DNA of 64,000 nucleotides from Candidatus Zixiibacteriota bacterium (GTDB lineage: Bacteria; Zixibacteria; MSB-5A5; GN15; FEB-12), in NCBI GenBank assembly GCA_022571985.1, contig JACZWU010000006.1, positions 62,001 through 126,000 on the forward strand. The letters are read 5' to 3'. This document shows positions 52,754-61,761 of this stretch, piece after piece (positions within the stretch are counted from its first letter, which is position 1; each line of letters starts with the position of its first letter). Position numbers and translations under genes: made by a program. The notes beneath the pieces were generated by a model. That model was not told the DNA's origin, did not search any database, and saw only the letters and a program-made list of their open reading frames with translations.

Positions 52754-53929
52754 ATGGTGACCAAAAAAATAGTTATTGAGAAAGCAAATCGGATGTTTCA
52801 GCTGCCGCCACCCTTGTTTTCTCTTTTGCACCAGGAAAAGACCAGGACCTCTTTCCTCAGAACCAATATCCTGAACTTCTCAAAATTCAACTGGCCGGTT
52901 GAAACTGACAGCGAACTGACATTTGATTCCGAAAGTCTCTCACCGGCAAGTGACAAAAAGATTCAGCAGCTGAAAGAAGCTGTTTCTGAGTGGTTCTTGA
53001 GTAGGCACAGCGTCTCGCTGATACCTGAAAAGGAAATTTATATAGGCAGCGGTATCCGTAATATTATTCTCAATCTGGGGCTGGCCTTTATTGACAGGGG
53101 AGAGCTGGCCTTTGTACCGGGGCTGGGCTATCCTCATTACAGAAGGACCGTGGCAGCCTGCGGTGGTGAAGCAATTGCCTACGATTTAAACGAAAAAAAC
53201 GGCTGGCTGCCGCAAAAGGAAAGTTTCGAAACTTCAGCCGGAAGGGTTGCCAAACTGATGTTTCTAAACTCCCCTCATAATCCGACCGGGGCAACGCTGA
53301 CCGCCAAAGATATCAGTTTTTTGATTCGGGTGGCTGCCAAAGAAAATATTATGCTCATAAACGATGCTGCTTACCAGTCATTGTCAGAATTAAACCCCTT
53401 ATCCATTCTGTCTGTAACCGGCGGAAAAAACGTCGGCATTGAACTATATTCTTTCTCATTTACTTTTGGACTTCCGGCTTTGCCCTTTGGATTTGTAGTG
53501 GGTAACCGGGAGATAATAAACGGCCTGAAACAGATTGAGCGTCTCTCCCCTCAGCCGGTTTCGAACTTATTCACAGACCTGGCCCTAACCGCCATGAAAC
53601 AATTTCCTAATTCCTCTCTTAAAAGTGTCCGCCGGTTGATTTCTAAAAACTATGGGGAAATAATAAAATTGGCAGAGCTGCTGGGGCTTGAAGAAGTTGG
53701 CCAGAGATCTGTTCCCTTTTTATGGAGTAAAATCAGCGGCAGAAAGAGCTCTCTTAGAGCAGCAAACTTGCTCTACCGGCAGGGCCGGATAATGGCTGTG
53801 CCCGGCAACGAATTTGGTGACAGCGGCGAGGGCTATTTGCGCTTTTCTTTGACAGAGCCAGGCCAGGGTTATGTCGAGGCCGTTAAACGGATAGAAAAAA
53901 AGAAACGGTTTTTTAAGCTCAGCAAATAG
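52754..53929 (+). CDS. Class I/II aminotransferase-fold protein lacking the PLP lysine
   Basis: The 391-aa protein keeps most fold-type I landmarks: NSPHNPTGA with N176, LINDAAYQSL with D204 and Y207, and the carboxylate-binding arginine in GYLRFSLTEP. The Schiff-base position is altered: SFSFTFG (residues 233-239) has F236 where aminotransferases have Lys in SFSKTFG. The usual phosphate-binding arginine of the GWRxG motif is also absent (LPFGFVVG). It cannot form an internal aldimine in the normal way, so it is either a non-PLP enzyme, a regulator, or dead. It sits between the aldolase and folB, 2 nt from folB, under full reading-frame conservation. Confidence 0.85.
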   Translation: MVTKKIVIEKANRMFQLPPPLFSLLHQEKTRTSFLRTNILNFSKFNWPVETDSELTFDSESLSPASDKKIQQLKEAVSEWFLSRHSVSLIPEKEIYIGSGIRNIILNLGLAFIDRGELAFVPGLGYPHYRRTVAACGGEAIAYDLNEKNGWLPQKESFETSAGRVAKLMFLNSPHNPTGATLTAKDISFLIRVAAKENIMLINDAAYQSLSELNPLSILSVTGGKNVGIELYSFSFTFGLPALPFGFVVGNREIINGLKQIERLSPQPVSNLFTDLALTAMKQFPNSSLKSVRRLISKNYGEIIKLAELLGLEEVGQRSVPFLWSKISGRKSSLRAANLLYRQGRIMAVPGNEFGDSGEGYLRFSLTEPGQGYVEAVKRIEKKKRFFKLSK

Positions 53930-53931
53930 TT

Positions 53932-54333
53932 ATGAAAGATATAATTCGCTTAAATAAAATGTCCTTTTATGGCTACCACGGAGTCAGCGCGGCCGAGAAA
54001 GAGACCGGGCGGGAATTTGAAGTAGACTGCGAACTGGCAGTCGACTTAGCCGAATCAGGACAAACCGACCAGCTGACTGATACCATTGACTATACTGAGG
54101 TTCACAGAATTATTAAGGAAACTGTCGAGGGTACGGCCTACTCATTGGTCGAAGCTCTGGCTACCGAACTTGCCAGCAAACTGCTTGACAATTTCCCGGC
54201 TTATCGGGTAACTTTGAGAGTTCGCAAAATGAAGCCCCCTATTGCCGGTCATATTGATAACATTGAAATTGAAATAACCAGAGATCAGAAAAACACCGAC
54301 CAGTTGATAAGAAAAGAGATAGACGAAGACTAA
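53932..54333 (+). CDS. folB: Dihydroneopterin aldolase
   Basis: The 133-aa protein has the N-terminal MSFYGYHGVSAAEKETGREFEVDCEL with the substrate-binding Tyr and Glu, and the catalytic lysine region RVRKMKPPIAG. It converts dihydroneopterin to 6-hydroxymethyl-dihydropterin plus glycolaldehyde in folate synthesis. Start is 2 nt after the preceding stop, and folK follows 3 nt later, so translation is coupled. Confidence 0.93.
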   Translation: MKDIIRLNKMSFYGYHGVSAAEKETGREFEVDCELAVDLAESGQTDQLTDTIDYTEVHRIIKETVEGTAYSLVEALATELASKLLDNFPAYRVTLRVRKMKPPIAGHIDNIEIEITRDQKNTDQLIRKEIDED

Positions 54334-54336
54334 AAA

Positions 54337-54846
54337 ATGACCAGCACAGCCTACATACTACTCGGCTCAAACCTTGGAGACAGAGAAAAATTTCTTAGTT
54401 CGGCCATGGTGATGATTAAAGAAATCCCCGGATTAAAACTTTGCGGCAGCTCCTCTGTCTATTCGTCGAAGGCCGAGCAGATGGCCAGCGGAACCCCTTC
54501 ATTTTTAAACCAGGCCATAAAAGTAGAAACTAAACTCAGACCTCTAGAACTGCTGATGGCTCTGGAAAAAATCGAGCAGGCACTCGGCAGAGACGACAAA
54601 GGGAAAAATCTTTCGCGCAAAATCGACCTTGATATTTTATTGTACGACAGTGAAATAGTGGAAACTGAAAAACTGGTCATTCCCCATCCTGAACTTTTAA
54701 ACAGAGCCTTTGCTCTCGTGCCGGTAATTGAAATTGAGCCAACGCTGGTTCATCCGCTGACTGACAAGCGCTTAAGTGATTATGTAAACGAAGAAGATTG
54801 CGAACTCGTCAGAGAGAAAGAAGAAAATGGCCCGGTTATTTGCTGA
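54337..54846 (+). CDS. folK: Hydroxymethyl-dihydropterin pyrophosphokinase
   Basis: The 169-aa enzyme has LLGSNLGDREKFL near residue 8, the ALEKIEQALGRDDKGK loop, the HPPK signature KIDLDILLYDSEIV (Asp pair for Mg-ATP), and IPHPELLNRAFALVPVIEI. It makes the activated pterin for dihydropteroate synthase. Its 3' end overlaps the next gene by 20 nt. Confidence 0.95.
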   Translation: MTSTAYILLGSNLGDREKFLSSAMVMIKEIPGLKLCGSSSVYSSKAEQMASGTPSFLNQAIKVETKLRPLELLMALEKIEQALGRDDKGKNLSRKIDLDILLYDSEIVETEKLVIPHPELLNRAFALVPVIEIEPTLVHPLTDKRLSDYVNEEDCELVREKEENGPVIC

Positions 54847-55498
54847 ATCTGATTATCTGGCAGTCGAAGGCGTAATCGGAGTAGGTAAAACTTCGTTTGC
54901 CCGAATGCTGGCTGAAGAACTTGGGGCAGAAATGATGGCTGAGGAAGTTTTTGAAAATCCGTTTCTGGTAGATTTTTACAAAAACAAAAAGCGCTATGCC
55001 CTGCAATGCCAGCTGAACTTTCTTATTTCCCGCTACCAGCAGCAGCAGCAGCTGGTTATGCGCGATCTGTTTGCGCAAAAAATTGTCTCGGATTATCTCT
55101 TTGCCAAAGATGCTATTTTTGCCTCGGTTAACTTAGACGAACCCGAACTGTTACTATATGAAAAGATAGCAGCCATTCTTTCCAGCGAAATACCCAAGCC
55201 CGACCTTGTCATTTATCTGCAAGCCTCTACCCCGACTTTGCAGGAGCGTATCCGCAAACGCAATCTCAGTTTTGAAAAACCGATCGACTTTGATTATCTG
55301 GAGCTGCTGAACAAGGCCTACGACTATTTCTTTTTTAATTATATCGATACTCCGCTGCTGGTGGTCAAGACCGATAATATTGATTTTGTCAACAATCCCG
55401 AGCATTTCACAGATTTGGTCAGTCAGATTAAAAAACCAATCATTGGCAAAAAATATTATTCCCCGGCCGGTGACCTGGTAGACAAGCAGTCACTATGA
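54827..55498 (+). CDS. Deoxynucleoside kinase family protein
   Basis: The 223-aa protein has the P-loop GVIGVGKT at residues 15-22, a substrate site with EVFENPFLVDFY, and the LID arginines in QERIRKRN. SDYLFAKDAIFA replaces the usual DRS motif. It would phosphorylate deoxyadenosine, deoxyguanosine or a related nucleoside for salvage. Placement inside the folate-pantothenate operon is seen in several FCB genomes. It overlaps folK by 20 nt and panB by 4 nt. Confidence 0.9.
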   Translation: MARLFAESDYLAVEGVIGVGKTSFARMLAEELGAEMMAEEVFENPFLVDFYKNKKRYALQCQLNFLISRYQQQQQLVMRDLFAQKIVSDYLFAKDAIFASVNLDEPELLLYEKIAAILSSEIPKPDLVIYLQASTPTLQERIRKRNLSFEKPIDFDYLELLNKAYDYFFFNYIDTPLLVVKTDNIDFVNNPEHFTDLVSQIKKPIIGKKYYSPAGDLVDKQSL

Positions 55499-56331
55499 GT
55501 CATAGTAACAGCAGAAAGAAAAACACAGTTCTCTCTTTCTTTGAGAAAAAGGCAGCCGGCGAAAAAATATGCATGCTGACCGCCTACGACCATTTTATTG
55601 CCGGGCTGCTCGACGGCTGCAAAATTGATGCGATCTTAGTCGGCGACTCGGCTGCCAATGTTATTCATGGTTATGACTCGACTCTGCCTATCTCCATGGA
55701 CATAATGATAGCCCATACGGCAGCAGTCTCACGGGGAACCAGCTACGCCCTGGTTATCGGCGACATGCCTTTTCTCTCATTTCAGCCATCAATTGAAACT
55801 GCGATAAATAACGCCGGCCGATTTTTAAAAGAAGGCAATGCCCAGGCAGTTAAGATCGAGGGCGGCCTCGAAATGGTCGAAACTATTAAACGCGTTATCG
55901 AGTGCGGCATCCCGGTCATGGGACATATCGGGATGACCCCGCAATCCATCAACAACCTGGGAGGCCCGAAAATCCAGGGACGAAAAGCTGACTCTCAAAA
56001 CTATCTGCTGGAATCTGCACAGGCGCTCGAAGAAGCCGGATGTTTTGGATGTGTGCTGGAACTTCTGCAAGCCGATATTGCCAAAAAAATTACTTCAGCC
56101 TGTAAAACGATGCCAACTATCGGCATTGGCGCCGGGGTAGACTGCGACGGCCAGGTTTTGGTCACCAACGACATGCTGGGACTGCATGAAGAAGGCTTCA
56201 AACCGAAATTCCTGCGTGAGTACGCCAATCTCACTCCTGTCATAGTCGAAGCTGTAAAAAAATATATATCCGATGTAAATGACGGGCTGTTTCCGGATGA
56301 AAGCGAATCTTACGGGGCTGCTAAGCGTTAG
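55495..56331 (+). CDS. panB: 3-methyl-2-oxobutanoate hydroxymethyltransferase
   Basis: The 278-aa TIM-barrel enzyme has DAILVGDSAANVIHGYDST (Mg-binding Asp), KIEGGLEM, VMGHIGMTPQSIN and GIGAGVDCDGQVLVTNDMLG. It transfers a hydroxymethyl group from methylenetetrahydrofolate to ketoisovalerate in pantothenate synthesis, which explains its coupling to folate genes. It is the last gene of the operon that begins at 52082. Confidence 0.97.
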   Translation: MSHSNSRKKNTVLSFFEKKAAGEKICMLTAYDHFIAGLLDGCKIDAILVGDSAANVIHGYDSTLPISMDIMIAHTAAVSRGTSYALVIGDMPFLSFQPSIETAINNAGRFLKEGNAQAVKIEGGLEMVETIKRVIECGIPVMGHIGMTPQSINNLGGPKIQGRKADSQNYLLESAQALEEAGCFGCVLELLQADIAKKITSACKTMPTIGIGAGVDCDGQVLVTNDMLGLHEEGFKPKFLREYANLTPVIVEAVKKYISDVNDGLFPDESESYGAAKR

Positions 56332-56418
56332 CTGATTAAATTTAATTATTGGCGCTTTTACACACTTAAATATTTCACTAAGACCAAATCACTCTTGGTA
56401 ATGGGAATGGAGAAACAT

Positions 56419-57321
56419 ATGTCTATGTCAAAGAAATGCCGTCTGCTTTTTTTCATTCTGCTGCTTGTTGTCTTCTCTAAAGTAAATGCACAGGATGAGG
56501 AATCTAATAGTTCAAGAAAGTCGCTGATGTTTGATTTGACCTCTACTCAAACATCGTATTCCGACTCCTGGGTTGGCGGTGAAGCCGGATCGGTCAACTG
56601 GGTGGCCAATCTTAATACCACCATCACCCAAAACCTCAGAGACAACCTGGGACTGCGCAGCCGCTTAAAACTCTCATTCGGACAAACCCTGACACAGGAC
56701 GCCACAACCAAAATCTGGAACAGACCAAAAAAGTCCACCGACTTAATAGACTTGGAGAATGTGGTCAGTTTAGCAGTTACCTGGCCGGTAGACCCATATC
56801 TGGCTCAACGAGTGGAAACTCAATTTTACGACGGAAGCAACCCGAATAAGAAATTGATGCTTTCTCCGTTTAAGCTGACAGAATCTATCGGCCTTACCAG
56901 AAAATTCTATGAAAAAGATAAGGACTTGGTTGTCAGCCGGCTTGGTCTTGGAATTCGTCAGATATTGACCAAAAGCATAATCGACACAGTTACTCTGGCA
57001 GTAGAAACATCAACTGCTTATGACGGGGGTATTGAGTCTGTCAGCGAAGTTGATCTGGCAGTACATAAAAATATTCGCTATAACGGCAAGCTCTCTTTGT
57101 TTAAGGCACTGCAAAGCTCTAAAAGTGATGACTTAATCGGAACTGAGTTTGAAAGTGACTGGAAAGCCGTTGACCTCAATTTCGAAAACAGTTTCAGCGG
57201 TTCACTTACAAAACTGATAACGGTAAATCTATATTTTCAATTTTTATATGATAAAGAAATAAGCCGCAAAGTCAGATTCAAACAGACTCTGGCTTTGGGA
57301 TTCGTCTTTAAGCTGAACTGA
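56419..57321 (+). CDS. DUF3078-like outer-membrane beta-barrel protein
   Basis: I start at the ATG at 56419 because GGAG lies 6 nt upstream; earlier in-frame starts lack one. The 300-aa protein has a signal peptide (LLFFILLLVVFSKVNA, cleavage near residue 26). SDSWVGGEAGSVNWVANLNT then leads into alternating strands, matching DUF3078-type barrels, and it ends in FVFKLN. Its function is unknown; homologues are found in Bacteroidetes and related phyla. It is convergent with the kinase gene (5 nt apart). Confidence 0.8.
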   Translation: MSMSKKCRLLFFILLLVVFSKVNAQDEESNSSRKSLMFDLTSTQTSYSDSWVGGEAGSVNWVANLNTTITQNLRDNLGLRSRLKLSFGQTLTQDATTKIWNRPKKSTDLIDLENVVSLAVTWPVDPYLAQRVETQFYDGSNPNKKLMLSPFKLTESIGLTRKFYEKDKDLVVSRLGLGIRQILTKSIIDTVTLAVETSTAYDGGIESVSEVDLAVHKNIRYNGKLSLFKALQSSKSDDLIGTEFESDWKAVDLNFENSFSGSLTKLITVNLYFQFLYDKEISRKVRFKQTLALGFVFKLN

Positions 57322-57326
57322 AAAAT

Positions 57327-59039
57327 CTATTTGAGCATGCCGCCGACATACATGCCGACCATCAGTGCGATAATTATAAGTACACCAAAAACAACATATT
57401 GCCAGGTCGGTGTTTTTGCCACAACCACAGGAGGGGCAGCCGGTATTGCAACCCGCTTTTTGACCTTGACCTTAGTCTGCTCTATGAAATCTTCATACTC
57501 AACTAAGAACTCATCGCAGCTTTGATACCTCTGAGATACACGAATCGCCAATAATTTTGAAAGAATCTTTTCGATTCTTTCCGGCAGCTGCAGGCGCAGC
57601 CCCTTCAGATACAGCTGGCTGCCATTGGTATAAGAAGGCTTTTGCCCCATCAGCAGGTGATGAATTATGACTCCTAATGAATAAATATCTCCCAGCTTGG
57701 AGACTTTTCTCTCAGGAGGTCCAAACCAGTTTTTCCTGGTGCCGTCTTCCATATAGTGTGCCGGCATGCCAAAATCAGCAAGTTTGACCGTCTCATCGCT
57801 GTCAAAAAGAATATTTGAGGGACGAAGGTTGCCGTGAGTGATGTTTTTCTTGTGGGCAAAGTCGAGACCCTCAGCGATCTGCACCCCGATATCAAAGGCA
57901 TCCTGCCAGTCGTATTTCTTGGCCAGCCGGTCAGCCAGCGAGCCGCCTTGCGCGTATTGGCTGATTACGATTGTATTTTTCTTATCACCGCCGGAAGCAT
58001 AGATGTTTATAAGGTTTTTATGACGAAGTGAAGTTAGAAGCTTGGCCTCTTTGCGTCCGGCTTCCCCCCGGCTGTGTTTTTTGATTATGTAGAGTTTGTT
58101 ATTGCTTTGATTTTCGACAAGTATAGTCGAGTTATATCTGGTTTCTTTGATAGTATCCAGATGCTTGCACTTGCCCATAAATGAATCAGAGCCAACGTTT
58201 GCCAAATCTTCGTCTCTGCCGCCGGTTTTTCCGCCATCCATAGCGTTTAAGAGCGCATCTTTAAGAGCGACCGCTGTCTGATATCTATCTTTGCGGTCCT
58301 GCGCCAGACACTTATGAACTATCTGATCGAACTTTTTTGAAATATCCGGATTAATTTCAGAGGGAGCTTTGAAATGCCCCAATGGTTTTTTGCCGCACAA
58401 AATCTCATAGATCATAACGCCGACGGCATAGATATCTGTGGTCTGGTCAACATCCCGGGAACTCACCTTCTGCTCAGGAGACATATAGGCTACCGTACCC
58501 ATTACAATACTGGTGCTGGTTTGCTCGCCTTCGGTGTTACCAACAATCTGAGCTATTCCAAAATCTGTTATAAGTACATTGCCCTGCTTATCGACCAATA
58601 TATTGGCCGGTTTGATATCGCGATGGATGATATCATTTTTGTGGGCGTAGTCTAAGCCTTTGCATATTTCAATAATCGACTCTAATTTTATGCGCAGGGA
58701 AATTTTATCTGAATCGATAACCTGTCTCAGTGACGTTCCGTTGATATATTCCATTACGAAATAGTATCTGCCGCCGGTGGTGCCTCTGTCAATTACGTGT
58801 ACGATATTGGGATGATTGAGCTTGGCAATAACCATCGACTCCCGCTCAAATCTGCGGACAATGTCTTCGTTCTCGGTCAGAGACTTCGAAAGAATTTTGA
58901 TAGCAACTTCTCTGTTGAGAGACGGCTGAACCGCCCGGTAGATTTCGGCAATGCCGCCCTGACCAATCTTGCCGTTGACAATATATTCGCCAATCCTGAC
59001 TTCTTTCTTGTGCGGGCTCTGTGCTGTAGTTTGACTCAT
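57327..59039 (-). CDS. Membrane-anchored kinase-pseudokinase fusion
   Basis: The 570-aa protein (ATG at 59039; a TTG lies 12 nt upstream) has two Hanks-type kinase domains. The first (residues ~17-270) looks active: glycine loop GQGGIAEIYR, K48, HRDIKPAN with D141, and D159-F-G. The second (~300-520) keeps K320 and D422-F-G but has HGNLRPSN with N404 in place of the catalytic Asp, so it is probably a pseudokinase. A linker and a transmembrane helix (~547-567) follow, leaving the kinase cytoplasmic. The pseudokinase may regulate the active domain or recruit targets. The target is unknown. Confidence 0.92.
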   Translation of the reverse strand: MSQTTAQSPHKKEVRIGEYIVNGKIGQGGIAEIYRAVQPSLNREVAIKILSKSLTENEDIVRRFERESMVIAKLNHPNIVHVIDRGTTGGRYYFVMEYINGTSLRQVIDSDKISLRIKLESIIEICKGLDYAHKNDIIHRDIKPANILVDKQGNVLITDFGIAQIVGNTEGEQTSTSIVMGTVAYMSPEQKVSSRDVDQTTDIYAVGVMIYEILCGKKPLGHFKAPSEINPDISKKFDQIVHKCLAQDRKDRYQTAVALKDALLNAMDGGKTGGRDEDLANVGSDSFMGKCKHLDTIKETRYNSTILVENQSNNKLYIIKKHSRGEAGRKEAKLLTSLRHKNLINIYASGGDKKNTIVISQYAQGGSLADRLAKKYDWQDAFDIGVQIAEGLDFAHKKNITHGNLRPSNILFDSDETVKLADFGMPAHYMEDGTRKNWFGPPERKVSKLGDIYSLGVIIHHLLMGQKPSYTNGSQLYLKGLRLQLPERIEKILSKLLAIRVSQRYQSCDEFLVEYEDFIEQTKVKVKKRVAIPAAPPVVVAKTPTWQYVVFGVLIIIALMVGMYVGGMLK

Positions 59040-59052
59040 ATTTTTAACCAAG

Positions 59053-59088
59053 AAAAAACAGGGATATTCCTTAAAGAGTATCCCTGTT
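59053..59088 (-). terminator. Rho-independent terminator of the 59115-59972 gene
   Basis: A perfect 10-bp stem AACAGGGATA/TATCCCTGTT with a 12-nt loop is followed on the minus strand by six T. It ends the T9SS-cargo gene and separates it from the kinase gene. Confidence 0.9.
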
Positions 59089-59114
59089 GTTATCGGCAGA
59101 AATCTGATTTTCGT

Positions 59115-59972
59115 TTATTTGACCAGAAGCATTTTTTTGGTCTCAGAGCCATCCTGATGAGTCAGACGGTAAAAATAAATACCACTTGGCTTAGTTGAGG
59201 CCTGAAATTCGACCCGGTGATTGCCGGCAGTCTGGAAACCTTCGTAAAGAGTGGCTACTTCCTGCCCAATCACGTTAAACACCTTCAGGCTGATATAGCC
59301 TGCTCTGGGAAGCGAATAATCGATAGAGGTAGAAGGATTAAAGGGGTTGGGATAATTTTGAGCCAGTTCAAAAGAAGTGGGCAAAAGATTATCAAGCTCG
59401 TCATTTATATCGGTCGCTATCATGACATTTACAGCGCCCGGCGTAAAACCAGGGTAAATTACGTATGTCCCCGTCTGGTCAGAAAATTCTACTCTGGTCC
59501 AGAAATGAATCTCGCTGCCGTCAAAATAAATTATCGAGTCCCTGTAAATAGAATCTATGGCAATCAGGTCGGGTGAGGCCCCCTGCCCCAGAGTGAAGTG
59601 AAGAGTAGCCAGCAGCCCTTGTGATGTCGTAATGGTTGGCAAGGGAGTGGTAAAATCGCTAATGATATAAGAAATTCTTAAGCTTTGACCTTCCGGATTA
59701 AGATCAATGACTCCGCTAAAGCCGCTGGTCAAAATAGTGCCGGCAAAAGAGACCGAATCCAGAGTCAAATATGGGTTGTTGTATTTGAGAGGAATGGTCA
59801 TGGCTGAGAGTTCGTCAGTATTATCTGCCAACCAGAGACCGACTGAAAAACTTTCACCCGGAGAAGCTTCGACCGAATCAATCCTGACTGTGGCACTTTC
59901 AGCGCTTGCCGGAAAAAAAATCACCAAAGCTAATACTGTTAAAACAAATATGCCTTTAACTATCAAATTCAT
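59115..59972 (-). CDS. Secreted cohesin-like protein with type IX sorting domain
   Basis: I start at the ATG at 59972 (285 aa), where AAAGGCGG lies 8 nt upstream and a signal peptide begins (LIVKGIFVLTVLALVIFF, cleavage near ASA). A longer in-frame GTG start would add a non-signal sequence. Residues ~25-165 look like a cohesin-type beta sandwich (SFSVGLWLADNTDELSAMTI, LLATLHFTLG). The C-terminal ~80 residues are a type A T9SS sorting domain: LAQNYPNPFNPSTSIDYSLP, FNVIGQEVATLYEG, GIYFYRL and KMLLVK. It should be exported and anchored or released at the cell surface. A partner with dockerin repeats is encoded at 40792. Confidence 0.87.
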   Translation of the reverse strand: MNLIVKGIFVLTVLALVIFFPASAESATVRIDSVEASPGESFSVGLWLADNTDELSAMTIPLKYNNPYLTLDSVSFAGTILTSGFSGVIDLNPEGQSLRISYIISDFTTPLPTITTSQGLLATLHFTLGQGASPDLIAIDSIYRDSIIYFDGSEIHFWTRVEFSDQTGTYVIYPGFTPGAVNVMIATDINDELDNLLPTSFELAQNYPNPFNPSTSIDYSLPRAGYISLKVFNVIGQEVATLYEGFQTAGNHRVEFQASTKPSGIYFYRLTHQDGSETKKMLLVK

Positions 59973-60312
59973 CAAATACCGCCTTTCAACTCTCTTAGTA
60001 ATCAAAATTTTCTCCCTCATTTTCCAGGCGTATGTGGCCTGCACGAGGCCTAAATGCAAAGAGTGTGCCCTAACGAGTCGATTAGGAAAGTAGACTGCAG
60101 TAGTCCGCAAGACCACTTATTATACCCGTCAGAGACTCTGCATCAGGCTCTTTGTCTGAATTTCAGAGTATTAAGACGGCTGCAGAAATCAACAGACAGG
60201 CCTGCAAATTGAGTTCAGCACCAAAATAAGATGCCTATGATAGGCAAGCAGTTGCATACATGTTTGATTTGAAGGGGGAATTTTAGTTTTAAAGCGGAAG
60301 TTTTTGAGCCGG
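59973..60312. other. Intergenic stretch without a recognised gene
   Basis: Only one structure stands out: TGCCTA-TGA-TAGGCA at 60232-60246, which on the minus strand is followed by TCTTATTTT and could be a weak terminator for the upstream minus-strand gene ending at 60313. Promoter elements for the T9SS-cargo gene must lie here but I cannot pick them with confidence. Confidence 0.35.
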
Positions 60313-61761
60313 TTAGTTCCAGGTCGGCTTGACATTTACGAACATGGTCTGATTTCGCCGCCAGATAAAGAATATTACTTCTCGCGGCTGTTCGGTTGAG
60401 ATTTCGCCAAGCACTTTTCTGGCATCATCTACCGATTCAATTTCTATAGGGCCAATTCTCTGGATTACATCACCAATCAAAAGCCCGCCAATAGAAGCCG
60501 GACCTCCAAGAGTAAGTCCGGAAACGACGACGCCTTTGAAATCCTCAGAATCAAGATTATAAATCATATAGTCAGCAAAGACCAGGTCACGTACTGTCAG
60601 CTCCAGTTTTTCTTCTTTAAAGTCTGGCGCTTCTGTAGGAGAAATTGGCGCCTTTTCCAAATTTATCAGAATCTTAGTCGAATCAGAAGAGCCCTGGTCA
60701 AGACGCATAACCTCAAGTTCGATAGCGGCGTCAGGGCCAAAGTTGGCAATCATCCTCTGGAAGACAGCGATTTTTTCTTCACGGTCCACCTCAACCGGCT
60801 GGCCGTTTACTTCAAAAATGATGTCCCCAACCTTAAGCCCACCTTTATCTGCCGGTGAATTGCGAATTATTTCATTTACTATGATGCCGCCGGCAAGATC
60901 CAGCTGCCAGAATTCTGCTATATCCTGAGTCAAGGCCTGCAGAGAAATACCCAGCCAGCCTCTTTCTATTTCTCCTTCGGTAGGCGGATCAGCGATTAAC
61001 TCTTCAATGCGCTCTCCAGTTATAACTCCCAGCATGGGCATGCCGCTGCCAAACGATCCCATCAGGGCGCCACCATCGGCAGAACCGGAGGAGGGGTCCA
61101 TCAGTGAGCCAAGAATACCGACAGCTTCCAGCGACTCGTTAAACAGAACCGAGGCCAGCTGCATCGAATTAAAGCCGACAGTAAGTGGAAAAGGCTCAGG
61201 TGCCTCGACCAGATTGGAAACCATACCAATGTCCGCAGCAAGCGGCGGCGTGACAAACTCCGGCATGAGCATAAACAGAGCCAGCCATTCGCCGGTTCTG
61301 AACTCGTGGTGTTTATTGAATTTTACAGGAGAAAATTTTTCGTTTTCTTCAGCAAGAATCTTTATAAAGCCCACTTTGGTAAAGCGGTCATAACCCAGCA
61401 ATTCGCCATCGTAAGAGATTCCATCCAGTGTACTGATTTCGATTTTTGTTGGTGTTGTCTTTACGGTTAGTCCTGAAAAAGAAGAGAACATATTGTCACT
61501 GGCGATATCGGTACCGTCAAAGATAACCAGCCCCTCCTCGGTGACGATCGTCCCCAGATATCTTTCTTCCTGGTCACTGGTATTGATGCCGAATGAAACT
61601 TCAATCTGCATATCAATCACGACCATGTACGCTCTGGAGCGGCTTCCAAGCTTTCCGAAATCAAAGTTCTGGGCGTTTGCTGTCGCTCCGACCAAAGAAA
61701 AGAGTATAAAAAAAACAAAGAGAATATTTGCTCTTAAAACGCTGCCATTACAACTATTCAT
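60313..61761 (-). CDS. HtrA-like protein with inactive protease domain and two PDZ domains
   Basis: The 482-aa protein has a signal peptide (residues ~10-30) and a degenerate HtrA-type N-terminal domain. The positions of the triad are lost: IVTEEGLVIFDGTDI lacks the His, RFTKVGFIKI lacks the Asp, and there is no GNSGGP. Two PDZ domains remain (about 260-360 and 390-480; RGWLGISLQALTQDIAEFW and GGPASIGGLLIGDVIQRIGP). It starts inside the last codons of the active htrA gene (8-nt overlap) behind GAGGAG, so the two proteins are made in step. It likely binds substrates or adjusts the active partner. This is inference. Confidence 0.88.
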   Translation of the reverse strand: MNSCNGSVLRANILFVFFILFSLVGATANAQNFDFGKLGSRSRAYMVVIDMQIEVSFGINTSDQEERYLGTIVTEEGLVIFDGTDIASDNMFSSFSGLTVKTTPTKIEISTLDGISYDGELLGYDRFTKVGFIKILAEENEKFSPVKFNKHHEFRTGEWLALFMLMPEFVTPPLAADIGMVSNLVEAPEPFPLTVGFNSMQLASVLFNESLEAVGILGSLMDPSSGSADGGALMGSFGSGMPMLGVITGERIEELIADPPTEGEIERGWLGISLQALTQDIAEFWQLDLAGGIIVNEIIRNSPADKGGLKVGDIIFEVNGQPVEVDREEKIAVFQRMIANFGPDAAIELEVMRLDQGSSDSTKILINLEKAPISPTEAPDFKEEKLELTVRDLVFADYMIYNLDSEDFKGVVVSGLTLGGPASIGGLLIGDVIQRIGPIEIESVDDARKVLGEISTEQPREVIFFIWRRNQTMFVNVKPTWN

